Under the pieces are notes generated by a model. That model made no database searches. It saw nothing but the letters and a program-made list of their open reading frames with translations, and was not told where the DNA came from. A stretch of DNA of 42,413 nt from Ruminococcus sp. UBA3855 (GTDB lineage Bacteria > Bacillota > Clostridia > Oscillospirales > Ruminococcaceae), in contig DGHF01000036.1 of NCBI GenBank assembly GCA_002392545.1, positions 1 to 42,413 on the forward strand. Reading direction: 5' to 3'. Position 1 is the stretch's first letter. Each line of letters starts with the position of its first letter. Below, piece by piece: positions 26,275 through 34,266 of the stretch. The position numbers and the translations under genes were made by a program.

Positions 26275-26362
26275 GTTTTCTGGTGTAATGGGAATTTTCC
26301 ATGAAAAGAGGTATCTTTTTTGTGTAAATATTTTAAAAAAAATACTTTTTGTTATCAAATAC

Positions 26363-26391
26363 TTGACAAAATCACGGCAATATGTTATAAT
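26363..26391 (+). promoter_or_regulatory. Distal promoter of the Ca2+-ATPase/ter region
   Basis: TTGACA at 26363-26368 and TATAAT at 26386-26391 have a 17-base spacer, a perfect consensus on both boxes. Confidence 0.8.
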
Positions 26392-26431
26392 GTATTTGTA
26401 TCCGTAAAGTTGAAATTAACATGAATTTAAC

Positions 26432-26460
26432 TTGACATTTCCTATAAAAAGTGGTAGAAT
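26432..26460 (+). promoter_or_regulatory. Proximal promoter of the Ca2+-ATPase/ter region
   Basis: TTGACA at 26432-26437 and TAGAAT at 26455-26460 have a 17-base spacer. Between the two promoters lies an imperfect inverted repeat (GTTGAAATT with AATTTAAC, 26409-26431) that could be an operator. Confidence 0.7.
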
Positions 26461-26521
26461 AAAGTAATGACATCCATATTGAAAAATTTAATGCAGGATG
26501 TCGGAAAAGGAGATGTAGGAA

Positions 26522-29131
26522 ATGGACAAAAAAGGTCTGACTCAGGCTGAAGTCGAGGCGAGTCGGAAACAACATGGTACGAACGCTTTGACACAAATTC
26601 CGCCTGACCCGCTGTGGAAGAAGATTCTGGAAGGCTTCAAAGACCCTATGATTATGATTCTGTGCGTGGCACTGGTCATTCAGGTGATTCTGGTTGTTTT
26701 GCATCAGTCAGAATGGTATGAACCTGTCGGGGTACTGATTGCAATTTTGATTGCAAATGGCGTTTCCGCTGTTTCAGAGTCCAATCAGGAGGGCAAGGCA
26801 GCTTCACTCCGTGCGGATGAAGAATCCAAAGAAGTGGCAAAGGTTATTCGTGACGGGAAATTGCAGGAAATTCATGTTTCTGACGTAGTTGTCGGGGATT
26901 TGGTTTACTTGCAGGCAGGTGATAAAATCTCCGCTGATGGTATCATTGTAGACGGCGAACTCAAAATTGACCAGTCCGCCCTGAACGGTGAAACCGAAGA
27001 ATGCCCGAAAGTTCCGCTTCCCGAAGGGGAAACTTTCGACAAGAAGGATTTGCTTAACAGCTATTATGCATATCGTGGTACGGTAGTTTGTGCTGGTGAA
27101 GCTTATCTGGAAGTGCAGGTAGTCGGCGACAAGACATTATTTGGTGAACTTGCCCTCGAAGTGCAGGAAGACACCAGAGAAACACCTTTGCAGGTCAAGC
27201 TTGGAAAATTGGCGAAACAAATTTCTAAGTTTGGTTATATTGGCGCAATCGCCATTATTGTTGGAATTTTACTGAAAACGATTATTTCAGGTAATATTCC
27301 GACAGGTTGGTCTGAATGGGTAAAACTCATCATCAATGCTGTCATGGTAGCTGTTACAGTTATCGTGTGCGCTGTTCCGGAAGGTCTCCCAATGCTGACT
27401 TCCATTCTGCTTTCTTTCCAGAGTTTGAAGATGGCGAAAGACAACGTTCTTGTCCGCAAAATCAATGGTCTGGAAACTGCCGGAAGCCTGAATATTCTGT
27501 TCAGTGATAAGACTGGCACTATCACAGAAGGTCGCCTTTCCGTTGTGGAAATGAAAATCGGAAACGGCAAGGGTTTCGAAAAATTGCAGGATGCCGGACA
27601 AGCTTTGAAATCTGATATTGTTGTCGGGATTGGTCTGAATAACAGTGCTTCTTACAGTGAGGGTGCTGTTATCGGTGGTAACAGTACTGACCGTGCTTTG
27701 ATGAATTTCCTCGTTGACGGTCAATCCGCTGACCATCTGGAGCGTGACAATGTGATTGCGTTCAATGCGTTCAACTCCACAAAGAAATGTTCCAGCATTG
27801 TGATGAATACCCCGAATGGTGTGATGACCTATATCAAGGGCGCACCGGAAAGACTGCTTGACAGATGTAATTCCTATCTGGATGAAAACGGCAATATTCA
27901 GCCCCTCCCTGATACTAAGCCCCTCATGGCTTACATTGATGAACAGGCTGCACGTTCTATGCGTTTGCTGGGTGTGGCAAGAACCGCCGGAGATAATGAA
28001 GATGCTCCCCTGACACTGGTCTGCATTCTCTGCATTCGTGACAATGTCCGTAAGGATGCGAAAGATGCTATCAAGGAAGTACAGAATGCTGGTGTACAGG
28101 TTGTTATGGTAACAGGCGACAGAAAGGAAACTGCTGTAGCCATTGCCAAGGATGCCGGAGTACTCCAGAAGGAATCAGATGTTGCATTGACTTCCAAGGA
28201 GTTGAATGATATGTCTGATGAGGAAGTCAAGAAGATTATCCCGAATCTGAGGGTTGTTGCCCGTGCGCTTCCGACTGACAAGAGCCGTCTGGTAAGACTG
28301 GCACAGGAATTGGATTATGTTGTTGGCATGACTGGTGACGGTGTCAACGACTCCCCTGCACTGAAAAAGGCGGACGTTGGTTTTGCTATGGGTAGCGGTA
28401 CGGAAGTCGCAAAGGAAGCCGGAGATATTACCATTCTGGATGATAGATTTTCTTCGATTGAAAAAGCAATTCTGTATGGTCGTACCATGTTCAAGAGTAT
28501 CAGAAAATTCCTGATTTTCCAGTTGACTGTTAATGTTGCCGCAGTAGTGACCTGCTTTATTGGTCCTCTGCTCGGTGAAAATGAAATGCTTTCCGTTATT
28601 CAGCTGTTGTTGATTAACTTGGCAATGGATACCCTTGCAGCGATTGCATTCGGCAGTGAGCCGGCATTGCAGGAATATATGCGTGAAAAACCTGTTCCCC
28701 GTAGTGCTGGAATTGTCAGCAAGGGAATGCTGATTGAAGTCATCATTAGTGCATTGTATATCACATTGCTTTGTCTTGTAATCCGTTTTGTACCTGCTTG
28801 TCAGAACCTGCTTGGAGTGGCAGAAGTTGATGAACACGGCAGACTGTATCTTGTATCTGCTTTGTTTGCGACTTTCATGATGGCAATCACATTCAACGGA
28901 TTCAATGCAAGAACGGAACACCTGAACCCCTTTGAACATCTGGGAAGAAACAAAAACTTCCTGCTTGTCATGGGCGGTATTTTCCTGCTCCAGTTTATCT
29001 TTGTCACATTCGGCGGTGATTTCCTCGGAGTAACTCCTCTAAGTGCATCAACATGGGGAATTTGTCTTGTATTGGCATTCCTTGTCATTCCGATTGATGT
29101 CATTCGTAAGATTGCAGCGGGGCAGAAGTAA
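26522..29131 (+). CDS. P-type Ca2+-translocating ATPase (type IIB, PMCA-like)
   Basis: This 869-aa membrane pump would export calcium at the cost of ATP. It shows the actuator motif in SALNGETEEC, the M4 calcium-site motif AVPEGLP, and the phosphorylation site DKTGT with Asp329. Nucleotide-domain motifs include KGAPERLLD, and the hinge MTGDGVNDSPALKKADVGFAMG is present. M6 carries the calcium-site sequence LLLINLAMDTLAAIA. The N-terminus starts with the short cation-ATPase segment (GLTQAEVEASRKQHG). It is preceded by two tandem promoters and followed by six TerD-family genes on the same strand. TerD proteins bind calcium, so calcium handling is the likely shared theme. Confidence 0.94.
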   Translation: MDKKGLTQAEVEASRKQHGTNALTQIPPDPLWKKILEGFKDPMIMILCVALVIQVILVVLHQSEWYEPVGVLIAILIANGVSAVSESNQEGKAASLRADEESKEVAKVIRDGKLQEIHVSDVVVGDLVYLQAGDKISADGIIVDGELKIDQSALNGETEECPKVPLPEGETFDKKDLLNSYYAYRGTVVCAGEAYLEVQVVGDKTLFGELALEVQEDTRETPLQVKLGKLAKQISKFGYIGAIAIIVGILLKTIISGNIPTGWSEWVKLIINAVMVAVTVIVCAVPEGLPMLTSILLSFQSLKMAKDNVLVRKINGLETAGSLNILFSDKTGTITEGRLSVVEMKIGNGKGFEKLQDAGQALKSDIVVGIGLNNSASYSEGAVIGGNSTDRALMNFLVDGQSADHLERDNVIAFNAFNSTKKCSSIVMNTPNGVMTYIKGAPERLLDRCNSYLDENGNIQPLPDTKPLMAYIDEQAARSMRLLGVARTAGDNEDAPLTLVCILCIRDNVRKDAKDAIKEVQNAGVQVVMVTGDRKETAVAIAKDAGVLQKESDVALTSKELNDMSDEEVKKIIPNLRVVARALPTDKSRLVRLAQELDYVVGMTGDGVNDSPALKKADVGFAMGSGTEVAKEAGDITILDDRFSSIEKAILYGRTMFKSIRKFLIFQLTVNVAAVVTCFIGPLLGENEMLSVIQLLLINLAMDTLAAIAFGSEPALQEYMREKPVPRSAGIVSKGMLIEVIISALYITLLCLVIRFVPACQNLLGVAEVDEHGRLYLVSALFATFMMAITFNGFNARTEHLNPFEHLGRNKNFLLVMGGIFLLQFIFVTFGGDFLGVTPLSASTWGICLVLAFLVIPIDVIRKIAAGQK

Positions 29132-29192
29132 TCCTGTATTCTGACAGGCTGAGCCTGTTATCAATAAAATTTATTTTCAGGAGGTAATTCAA

Positions 29193-29771
29193 ATGCCAGT
29201 AAATCTCTCTAAAGGTCAGAAGGTTGACCTTACAAAGTCCAACCCCGGTCTGAAAAAAATTATCGTAGGTCTTGGCTGGGACATTAACAAGTATGACGGC
29301 GGTTTCGATTTCGACCTTGATGCAGCCGCTTTCCTCTGCGGTGATGATGGTCATGTTTCTTCCGATGCTGATTTCATCTTCTACAATAACAAGGTGCATT
29401 CTTCTGGTTCTGTAGAACATGCCGGAGATAATCTCACTGGTGTAGGCGAAGGCGATGACGAAGTTATCCGCATTGATTTAAGCCTGATTCCGGCGAATGT
29501 TTCCAGAGTCAGCTTCACTGTTACCATTCATGATGCTGAAGCAAGAAGACAGAATTTCGGTCAGGTTAGCAATGCCTATATTCATGTAATGAATGAGGAA
29601 AACGGCGAAGAGCTGATTCGTTACGACCTTGGAGAAGATTTCTCCATTGAAACAGCTGTTGTAGTCGGCGAGATTTACAGAAACAACGGCGAATGGAAAT
29701 TTAATGCCATTGGCAGTGGTTTTGATGGCGGTCTGGAAGCTTTGTGCAGAAACTTTGGTGTCAACGTTTGA
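29193..29771 (+). CDS. TerD-family calcium-binding stress protein 1
   Basis: This 192-aa cytoplasmic protein is a canonical TerD domain. It begins PVNLSKGQKVDLTK and contains the two acidic calcium-binding segments FDFDLDAAAFL and GEGDDEVIRIDL, then RRQNFGQVSNAYIHV and the closing EIYRNNGEWKFNAIG. TerD proteins are linked to tellurite, phage and general stress resistance; the molecular activity remains unclear. A GGAGG site precedes the ATG, 61 bp after the ATPase stop. It is closest in sequence to the third copy (30477). Confidence 0.95.
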   Translation: MPVNLSKGQKVDLTKSNPGLKKIIVGLGWDINKYDGGFDFDLDAAAFLCGDDGHVSSDADFIFYNNKVHSSGSVEHAGDNLTGVGEGDDEVIRIDLSLIPANVSRVSFTVTIHDAEARRQNFGQVSNAYIHVMNEENGEELIRYDLGEDFSIETAVVVGEIYRNNGEWKFNAIGSGFDGGLEALCRNFGVNV

Positions 29772-29800
29772 TAATCCGATTTTTTGTATGTTGAAAAGTG

Positions 29801-29836
29801 TCAGCAGAGGGCAGGAAATGACTGTCTTTCTGCTGA
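29801..29836 (+). other. Hairpin between terD copies 1 and 2
   Basis: TCAGCAGA and TCTGCTGA form a perfect stem that continues with six further pairs (GGGCAG with CTGTCT, including G-U), around a seven-base loop. No T-run follows, so it is more likely an RNA-processing or stability element than a terminator. Confidence 0.6.
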
Positions 29837-29879
29837 TATCAAATCAATGCAGTAATACTTGTAAAATGAGGTGTTTCCA

Positions 29880-30461
29880 GTGGCAGTTAATTTACAAAAG
29901 GGTCAAAGTGCAAGCTTGAAACAGGGAAATTCCGGACTTTCAGAAGTCTTTGTCGGTCTGGGATGGGATGTCAACCAATATGGATATGGTGCTGATTTCG
30001 ACCTTGACGCATTCGCTTTCCTTTGCCAGTCCAATGGCAGGGTGGCTGACCAAGACGACGATTTCGTTTATTTCGGGAATCTTTCGCATAGTTCCGGCGC
30101 AGTGGAACACACAGGGGATAATCTGACTGGTGAAGGCGAGGGGGATGACGAAGTAATTCGTGTTGATTTGGATGCTCTTCCATCCGATATTCAGAAAGTT
30201 TCTTTTGGCGTTATCATTTATGATGCGGAAGAGCGGAGACAGAGTTTCGGTCAGGTGCGGAATGCCTATATTCGTGTTTTAGATGCAAATACAGGCAGGG
30301 AATTGGTTCGTTACAATCTGCGTGAAAATTTCTCAACAGAAACAGCGGTTCTGGTGGGAGAGATTTACCGGAATTACGGCGAATGGAATTTCAGGGCAGT
30401 TGGAAGAGGATTCAACGGTGGAGCGGAGGCTCTTTGTGGATATTTTGACGTAGATTTTTAA
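29880..30461 (+). CDS. TerD-family calcium-binding stress protein 2
   Basis: This 193-aa single TerD domain has both acidic segments (ADFDLDAFAFL and GEGDDEVIRVDL) and the typical end EIYRNYGEWNFRAVG. The start is taken as GTG at 29880, behind a GAGGTG site, giving MAVNLQKGQ like its neighbours; a GTG nine bases earlier overlaps the ribosome site. It differs from copies 1 and 3 by an extra residue run in the first loop (QDDDFVYFG). It is separated from copy 1 by a 14-bp hairpin and probably belongs to the same transcript. Confidence 0.94.
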   Translation: MAVNLQKGQSASLKQGNSGLSEVFVGLGWDVNQYGYGADFDLDAFAFLCQSNGRVADQDDDFVYFGNLSHSSGAVEHTGDNLTGEGEGDDEVIRVDLDALPSDIQKVSFGVIIYDAEERRQSFGQVRNAYIRVLDANTGRELVRYNLRENFSTETAVLVGEIYRNYGEWNFRAVGRGFNGGAEALCGYFDVDF

Positions 30462-30476
30462 TTGAGGTGATTCAGG

Positions 30477-31055
30477 ATGCCAGTAAGTTTACAGAAAGGT
30501 CAGAAGGTGAGTTTGACCAAAGGCAACAGCGGACTTTCTAAAATTCTCGTTGGTCTGGGATGGGATATCAACCAGTACGACGGCGGTTATGATTTCGACC
30601 TTGATGCCTCTGCTTTCCTTTGCAATGCAAGCGGAAAAGTGAATGATGATTCAGATTTCATCTTTTATCATAATTTGGTGCACAGCTCGGGCGCAGTGGA
30701 GCATACAGGTGATAATCTGACAGGTTCTGGCGATGGTGATGACGAAGTTATCCGTGTTGACCTGAAAGCAATACCAGAGAACATTGCAAAGGTTGCGTTT
30801 ACTGTTACGATTTATGAAGCGCAGGAACGTGGTCAGAATTTCGGTCAGGTCAGCAATGCATATATTCATGTGACCAATGAAGAGACCGGAGAAGAAATTG
30901 TGCGTTACGACCTTGGAGAGGATTTCTCCATTGAGACAGCGATTGTTGTTGGTGAAATTTACAGACACAATGGCGAATGGAAATTTAATGCAATTGGCAG
31001 TGGCTATGAAGGCGGATTGTATGCCCTTTGCAAGAGTTTCGGGGTTAATGTATAA
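30477..31055 (+). CDS. TerD-family calcium-binding stress protein 3
   Basis: This 192-aa single TerD domain is very similar to copy 1: it starts PVSLQKGQKVSLTKG, has acidic segments YDFDLDASAFL and GDGDDEVIRVDL, and ends EIYRHNGEWKFNAIG. It follows copy 2 by 15 bp with a GAGGTG site, so they are in one operon. The similarity to copy 1 suggests local duplication. All predicted calcium ligands are kept. Confidence 0.95.
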   Translation: MPVSLQKGQKVSLTKGNSGLSKILVGLGWDINQYDGGYDFDLDASAFLCNASGKVNDDSDFIFYHNLVHSSGAVEHTGDNLTGSGDGDDEVIRVDLKAIPENIAKVAFTVTIYEAQERGQNFGQVSNAYIHVTNEETGEEIVRYDLGEDFSIETAIVVGEIYRHNGEWKFNAIGSGYEGGLYALCKSFGVNV

Positions 31056-31074
31056 TTAAAATGATTGGATGATG

Positions 31075-31100
31075 AGCTGTCCCCTTTTCGGGGGATGGCT
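31075..31100 (+). other. Hairpin between terD copies 3 and 4
   Basis: TCCCC/GGGGA and AGC/GCT pair with a TG/TG internal mismatch and a TTTTCG loop. There is no T-run after it. It may modulate read-through or mRNA decay between the canonical and divergent ter genes. Confidence 0.5.
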
Positions 31101-31126
31101 TGTCAGTTACATAAGGAGGCGTGAGA

Positions 31127-31729
31127 ATGTCTGTTAATCTGAAAAAAGGACAGAAGGTTGAACTGAAAAAAGATAACGGCGGACAACTGCAAAGAGTTGT
31201 TGTTGCTCTTGGATGGGATGAAGTACAGGGAAATGCCGGCGGTTTTCTTTCCAATCTTCTGGGCGGAAAAAAGCAGGATATTGACTGCGATGCAAGTGCT
31301 TTTGTTTGCGTGAACGGAAAAATTGTCAACAAGAGTGATATTGTTTATTTCGGCAATCTGACCCACAAGACAAAGGCGGTTCAACATGCAGGAGATAACC
31401 TCACCGGCGCAGGCGCCGGCGACGACGAACAGATTTTTGTGGAGCTTACCAAACTCCCGCAGGAATATGACAAAATTGTCTTTGTAGTCAATATTTATCA
31501 GGCAAGAGAGCGGAAACAGCATTTCGGCATGATTCGCAATGCTTATATCCGTATTTGTGATGAGAAGGGCATTGAGCTTTGCAGATATAATCTTTCTGAA
31601 AACTATGACAATATGACTGCAATGGTATTCGGCGAAATGTACCGTCACAACGGAGTATGGAAATTTAATGCAATCGGTCAGCCGACTACAGATAATTCCA
31701 TTACGGAGCTGGCTTCACGGTTTTCGTAA
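31127..31729 (+). CDS. TerD-family protein 4, with glycine-rich insertion
   Basis: This 200-aa TerD domain keeps the acidic segments (DIDCDASAFVC and GAGDDEQIFVEL) and the ending EMYRHNGVWKFNAIG. It has an insertion near residues 30-45 (NAGGFLSNLLGGKKQ) not found in copies 1-3, typical of a sub-branch of TerD. The ATG at 31127 was chosen because AAGGAGG lies seven bases upstream; a GTG six bases earlier is too close. It is followed by an intrinsic terminator, so genes after it may be expressed at a lower level. Confidence 0.93.
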   Translation: MSVNLKKGQKVELKKDNGGQLQRVVVALGWDEVQGNAGGFLSNLLGGKKQDIDCDASAFVCVNGKIVNKSDIVYFGNLTHKTKAVQHAGDNLTGAGAGDDEQIFVELTKLPQEYDKIVFVVNIYQARERKQHFGMIRNAYIRICDEKGIELCRYNLSENYDNMTAMVFGEMYRHNGVWKFNAIGQPTTDNSITELASRFS

Positions 31730-31745
31730 TTGCAGACCATATCAA

Positions 31746-31780
31746 GGGGAAGTCCGTGCATGGATTTCCTCTTTTTTATT
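31746..31780 (+). terminator. Intrinsic terminator inside the ter cluster
   Basis: GGGGAAGTCC pairs with GGATTTCCTC over ten positions (two G-U pairs), with loop GTGCAT and then TTTTTTATT. It lies 16 bases after terD copy 4 and 22 bases before the next gene, so it likely attenuates the downstream pair. Confidence 0.7.
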
Positions 31781-31801
31781 ATCAGAAAAGGAGTGATGTC
31801 A

Positions 31802-33007
31802 ATGACAAATTTAGTCAAGGGATTTCGTGGAAAATTAGAAGATTCTCTTCAACTGAACCAGCCCTTTCAGATTCGTATGGAAATTATGGGGAATGCGGAA
31901 TATGACAGCTGTTGTTTCGGGGTGGATGCGAATAATCAGCTTTCGGATGACCGCTACATGATATTTTATAATCAACTGCGTTCACCGAATGGAGAAATTG
32001 TTTGTGACGGCGGGGGAAATATGGCGGAATATACTGTGAATCTTTCCGCTATGCCTGCCAGCATTCAGAAACTTGTCTTTACAGTCAGCATTGACGGAAA
32101 TGGTACAATGGGACAAATTCAATCCCATAAAATCCAGATTTGTCAGAATGGTTCAATCTGCATGGAACTGAATCTTTCTGGAAAAGATTTTCATAGTGAA
32201 AAGGCAATTATCGGAATTGAAATCTATATGAAATCTGTATGGAGAATTGCAGTCCCTGCAAGCGGTTACAATGGAGGGCTTGCAGATTTGCTGGAACATT
32301 ACGGCGGAAAGCTTGCTGACCCTGCGCCAGCTCCCCAACCTGCCCCAGCTCCACAGCCTTCGCCCATTCCTAAAGAAGTACAGCCAGCACCTGCTCCCCA
32401 ACCTGCACCAGCTCCCCCTAAAAAAGTGGAACTGCGCAAAGGTGAGAAAGTCAGTCTTGAAAAAAAGACAGGGCAATCGTTGGGACAAATTCATGTCAAT
32501 TTAAACTGGAGTCAGCCGACAGGGTTCGCAAGTCTTTTCAGCAGTGGCATTGACCTCGATTTGGAATGCCTGTATGAACTCACAGACGGAACAAAGGGCT
32601 GTATTCAGGCATTAGGGAAAAAGTTCGGTTCTCTGACTTCTTCACCCTATATTCAGCTTGACGGCGACGACAGAAGCGGTGCAAGTTCCAATGGTGAAAA
32701 TATCCATATCAATGGCGATAAACTCCCGCAAATTAAAAGACTGCTGATTTTCACTTCCATCTATGAAGGGGCTGCAAACTGGGCAACCGCAAAAGGCGTT
32801 GTGACAATCAAATGCCTTGACAATCCGGAATTGATTGTGCATATGGATGAATACAACTCCTATTGTAAAGTTTGTGCCATTGCGATGCTTGAAAATCAGC
32901 AGAATCAGGGGTTCACTGTTGAAAAATTGTTACGGTATTTCAATTCCAAGCCTGATATGGATAAAACATACCATTGGGGGCTGAAATGGGTAACCGGCAG
33001 AAAATAA
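31802..33007 (+). CDS. Two-domain TerA/TerD-like protein
   Basis: This 401-aa protein has an N-terminal TerD-like domain (about 1-175) in which the usual acidic calcium segments are not recognisable. A proline/alanine/glutamine linker follows (about 180-220, PAPAPQPAPAP repeats). The second TerD domain (about 222-401) keeps acidic clusters (GIDLDLECLY, DGDDRSGASSNGENIHI). This layout fits TerA. The ATG at 31802 sits eight bases after AAAGGAG; an ATG six bases earlier is too close. It probably works with the single-domain TerD proteins next to it. Confidence 0.88.
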   Translation: MTNLVKGFRGKLEDSLQLNQPFQIRMEIMGNAEYDSCCFGVDANNQLSDDRYMIFYNQLRSPNGEIVCDGGGNMAEYTVNLSAMPASIQKLVFTVSIDGNGTMGQIQSHKIQICQNGSICMELNLSGKDFHSEKAIIGIEIYMKSVWRIAVPASGYNGGLADLLEHYGGKLADPAPAPQPAPAPQPSPIPKEVQPAPAPQPAPAPPKKVELRKGEKVSLEKKTGQSLGQIHVNLNWSQPTGFASLFSSGIDLDLECLYELTDGTKGCIQALGKKFGSLTSSPYIQLDGDDRSGASSNGENIHINGDKLPQIKRLLIFTSIYEGAANWATAKGVVTIKCLDNPELIVHMDEYNSYCKVCAIAMLENQQNQGFTVEKLLRYFNSKPDMDKTYHWGLKWVTGRK

Positions 33008-33036
33008 TTTTGCTGGAAATTTAAGGGAGAAGTGAA

Positions 33037-33552
33037 ATGCCAACAAACAAAATTCTTGTCAGGGGTGAACGTTTTCCCCTTGAATCCTACAAAAATGAAC
33101 CTTTGCAATTACAGTTCACTTTTACAGGCAGTCAGGAGATTGACGGCTATGCATTTTTGTTAAACCGTGAAAGAAAAGTCAGGTACGATGAAGATTTGAT
33201 ATTTTTCGGAAACAAATCTGATGCTATGGAAGCCGTTGTGAATGATGGCTGTCAATTTACAATTACGCTCCGGAAAATTAACCCCGATATTGAAACAATT
33301 TGCATTGTGTATGCGATTTATACGCAGAATTGCCGTCAGACGTTCGCCCATGTCCAGAATGCACAGTTGACGATTGACTATCAAGGGGAAAATCTCTGTT
33401 CTTTTCCTCTGGACAATATGCCAGATGTGACCGCCCTTGTCGCTGTCGAACTTTACCGCCACAAAGGACAATGGAAACTAAAGGCAATCGGTCAGGGCTA
33501 TCAGGATACATTACGTTCACTGTGCGAACGGTTCGGGGTGGAAGTGGCTTAG
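33037..33552 (+). CDS. Divergent TerD-like protein lacking calcium ligands
   Basis: This 171-aa protein is recognisable as a TerD relative by its length, its position and its ending (ELYRHKGQWKLKAIGQGY followed by LCERFGVEVA). The first acidic segment is reduced to EIDGYAFLL and the GDDE segment is missing, so calcium binding is unlikely. It may be a structural partner of the active TerD proteins. It is the last gene of the cluster and directly abuts hairpin repeat F. Confidence 0.85.
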   Translation: MPTNKILVRGERFPLESYKNEPLQLQFTFTGSQEIDGYAFLLNRERKVRYDEDLIFFGNKSDAMEAVVNDGCQFTITLRKINPDIETICIVYAIYTQNCRQTFAHVQNAQLTIDYQGENLCSFPLDNMPDVTALVAVELYRHKGQWKLKAIGQGYQDTLRSLCERFGVEVA

Positions 33553-33554
33553 AT

Positions 33555-33648
33555 AAAGGGGTATGGGGAAAAATGCCCCTTAGTGCGTTTTGCATTAGTT
33601 TTTTCGCAAAACGTGCTAAGACTGAAAGGGCATTTGTCCCCATTAAAA
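33555..33648 (+). repeat. Hairpin repeat family, copy F
   Basis: The outer arms GGGGAAAAATGCCCC and GGGCATTTGTCCCC, and the inner arms CTTAGTGCGTTTTGC and GCAAAACGTGCTAAG, pair. AGTTTTTT is the loop and ACTGAAA the one-sided bulge. It begins three bases after the stop codon of the last TerD-like gene and shares its CATTAAAATG end with copy G. Confidence 0.85.
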
Positions 33649-33737
33649 TGGGGGATGTTGCGCCGGAAAGTCTCAATGCAAATTGCTGAAAACTAATGCA
33701 ATTTACATTGAGGGCGCAACTTTCCCCCATACCCCCT
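33643..33737 (-). repeat. Hairpin repeat family, copy G (inverted relative to F)
   Basis: The outer arms GGGGGATGTTGCGCC and GGCGCAACTTTCCCCC pair, as do the inner arms CTCAATGCAAATTGC and GCAATTTACATTGAG. The loop TGAAAACTAAT and bulge GGAAAGT complete the fold. Stem sequences differ from copy F throughout, yet pairing is almost perfect. F and G are joined tail to tail. Confidence 0.85.
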
Positions 33738-33787
33738 AAAAATTAAATTCTGATTTCTAGTTATTGGAATTCACTATATTGTCGTAC

Positions 33788-33816
33788 TTGACAAATCAAA
33801 GGGAATGTGTTATAAT
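33788..33816 (+). promoter_or_regulatory. Promoter of the cobalamin riboswitch operon
   Basis: TTGACA at 33788-33793 and TATAAT at 33811-33816 have a 17-base spacer, directly upstream of the riboswitch. Confidence 0.85.
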
Positions 33817-33823
33817 AAAGCAT

Positions 33824-34030
33824 ATTCTGACCGCCTGTCAGATGAGGGAAGTCCGGTGAAACTCCGCCGCAGCCATCACTACCGTTATAGTCGGGTCGCT
33901 CGGACAGGTGAATATATTGCAAGCGTGATTGGTATGGAATGGCGCAGTCATTTAACCGCAGACGAAAAAAATTGGTCTTGGCGGCTTGGATGGCTGCGCC
34001 TTTTTTTCGCTCCCAATCGGGAGCGTTTTT
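33824..34030 (+). promoter_or_regulatory. Cobalamin riboswitch with two intrinsic terminators
   Basis: The leader carries the cobalamin aptamer core: GAGGGAAGTCCGGTGAAACTCCG at 33842-33864, then GCCGCAGCC and an ACTACCGTTATAGTCGG hairpin. CCTGTC (33834-33839) can pair with GACAGG (33903-33908). The expression platform has a long stem (GGCGCAG 33941-33947 with CTGCGCC 33994-34000, plus an inner CCGCAGAC/GTCTTGGCGG stem) followed by seven T. A second short terminator follows (CGCTCCC 34008-34014 with GGGAGCG 34019-34025, then TTTTT). B12 binding would be expected to lower expression of the two genes downstream. Confidence 0.85.
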
Positions 34031-34047
34031 GTTACAGGAGGAAATTT

Positions 34048-34266
34048 ATGGCGAAAAAGTATACAAAATCAGATTGTATTGCATTGCTTCGTGCAAAAAT
34101 GCAGGAAATTTCTCTCCATGGTGAAAAACGTTATCCCAAACGCTCTGACTTTTCCAGTGAGGAAGTCAATGCAATTAAAGCGTTCCTTGGCGCATGGGGT
34201 CGAGCCTTGGAATCTGCCGGAATCAAGCCCCCATCTGAAAAACCGAAAGGAGAAAATCAATCATGA
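34048..34266 (+). CDS. 72-aa protein resembling a homing-endonuclease-associated (HNH_repeat) module
   Basis: This small basic protein contains a helical unit ending AFLGAWGRALESAGI, which resembles the F-G-S-W-x-x-A-L-x-x-A-G motif of DNA-binding repeats found with homing endonucleases. No nuclease domain is present. It is the first gene under the cobalamin riboswitch, with AGGAGG before the ATG and an ATGA overlap with the next gene. The role is unknown; a small DNA-binding regulator is one possibility. A longer in-frame extension (from 33805) runs through the riboswitch and is not a credible coding region. Confidence 0.7.
   Translation: MAKKYTKSDCIALLRAKMQEISLHGEKRYPKRSDFSSEEVNAIKAFLGAWGRALESAGIKPPSEKPKGENQS

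Noticed and set aside
28175..28939. 254-aa open frame on the minus strand
   Set aside because: It lies fully antisense to the calcium ATPase, whose hinge motifs are intact; no ribosome site or recognisable domain.
33805..34047. N-terminal extension of the 72-aa protein
   Set aside because: The extension runs through the cobalamin aptamer and both terminators, and a strong AGGAGG site marks the start at 34048.
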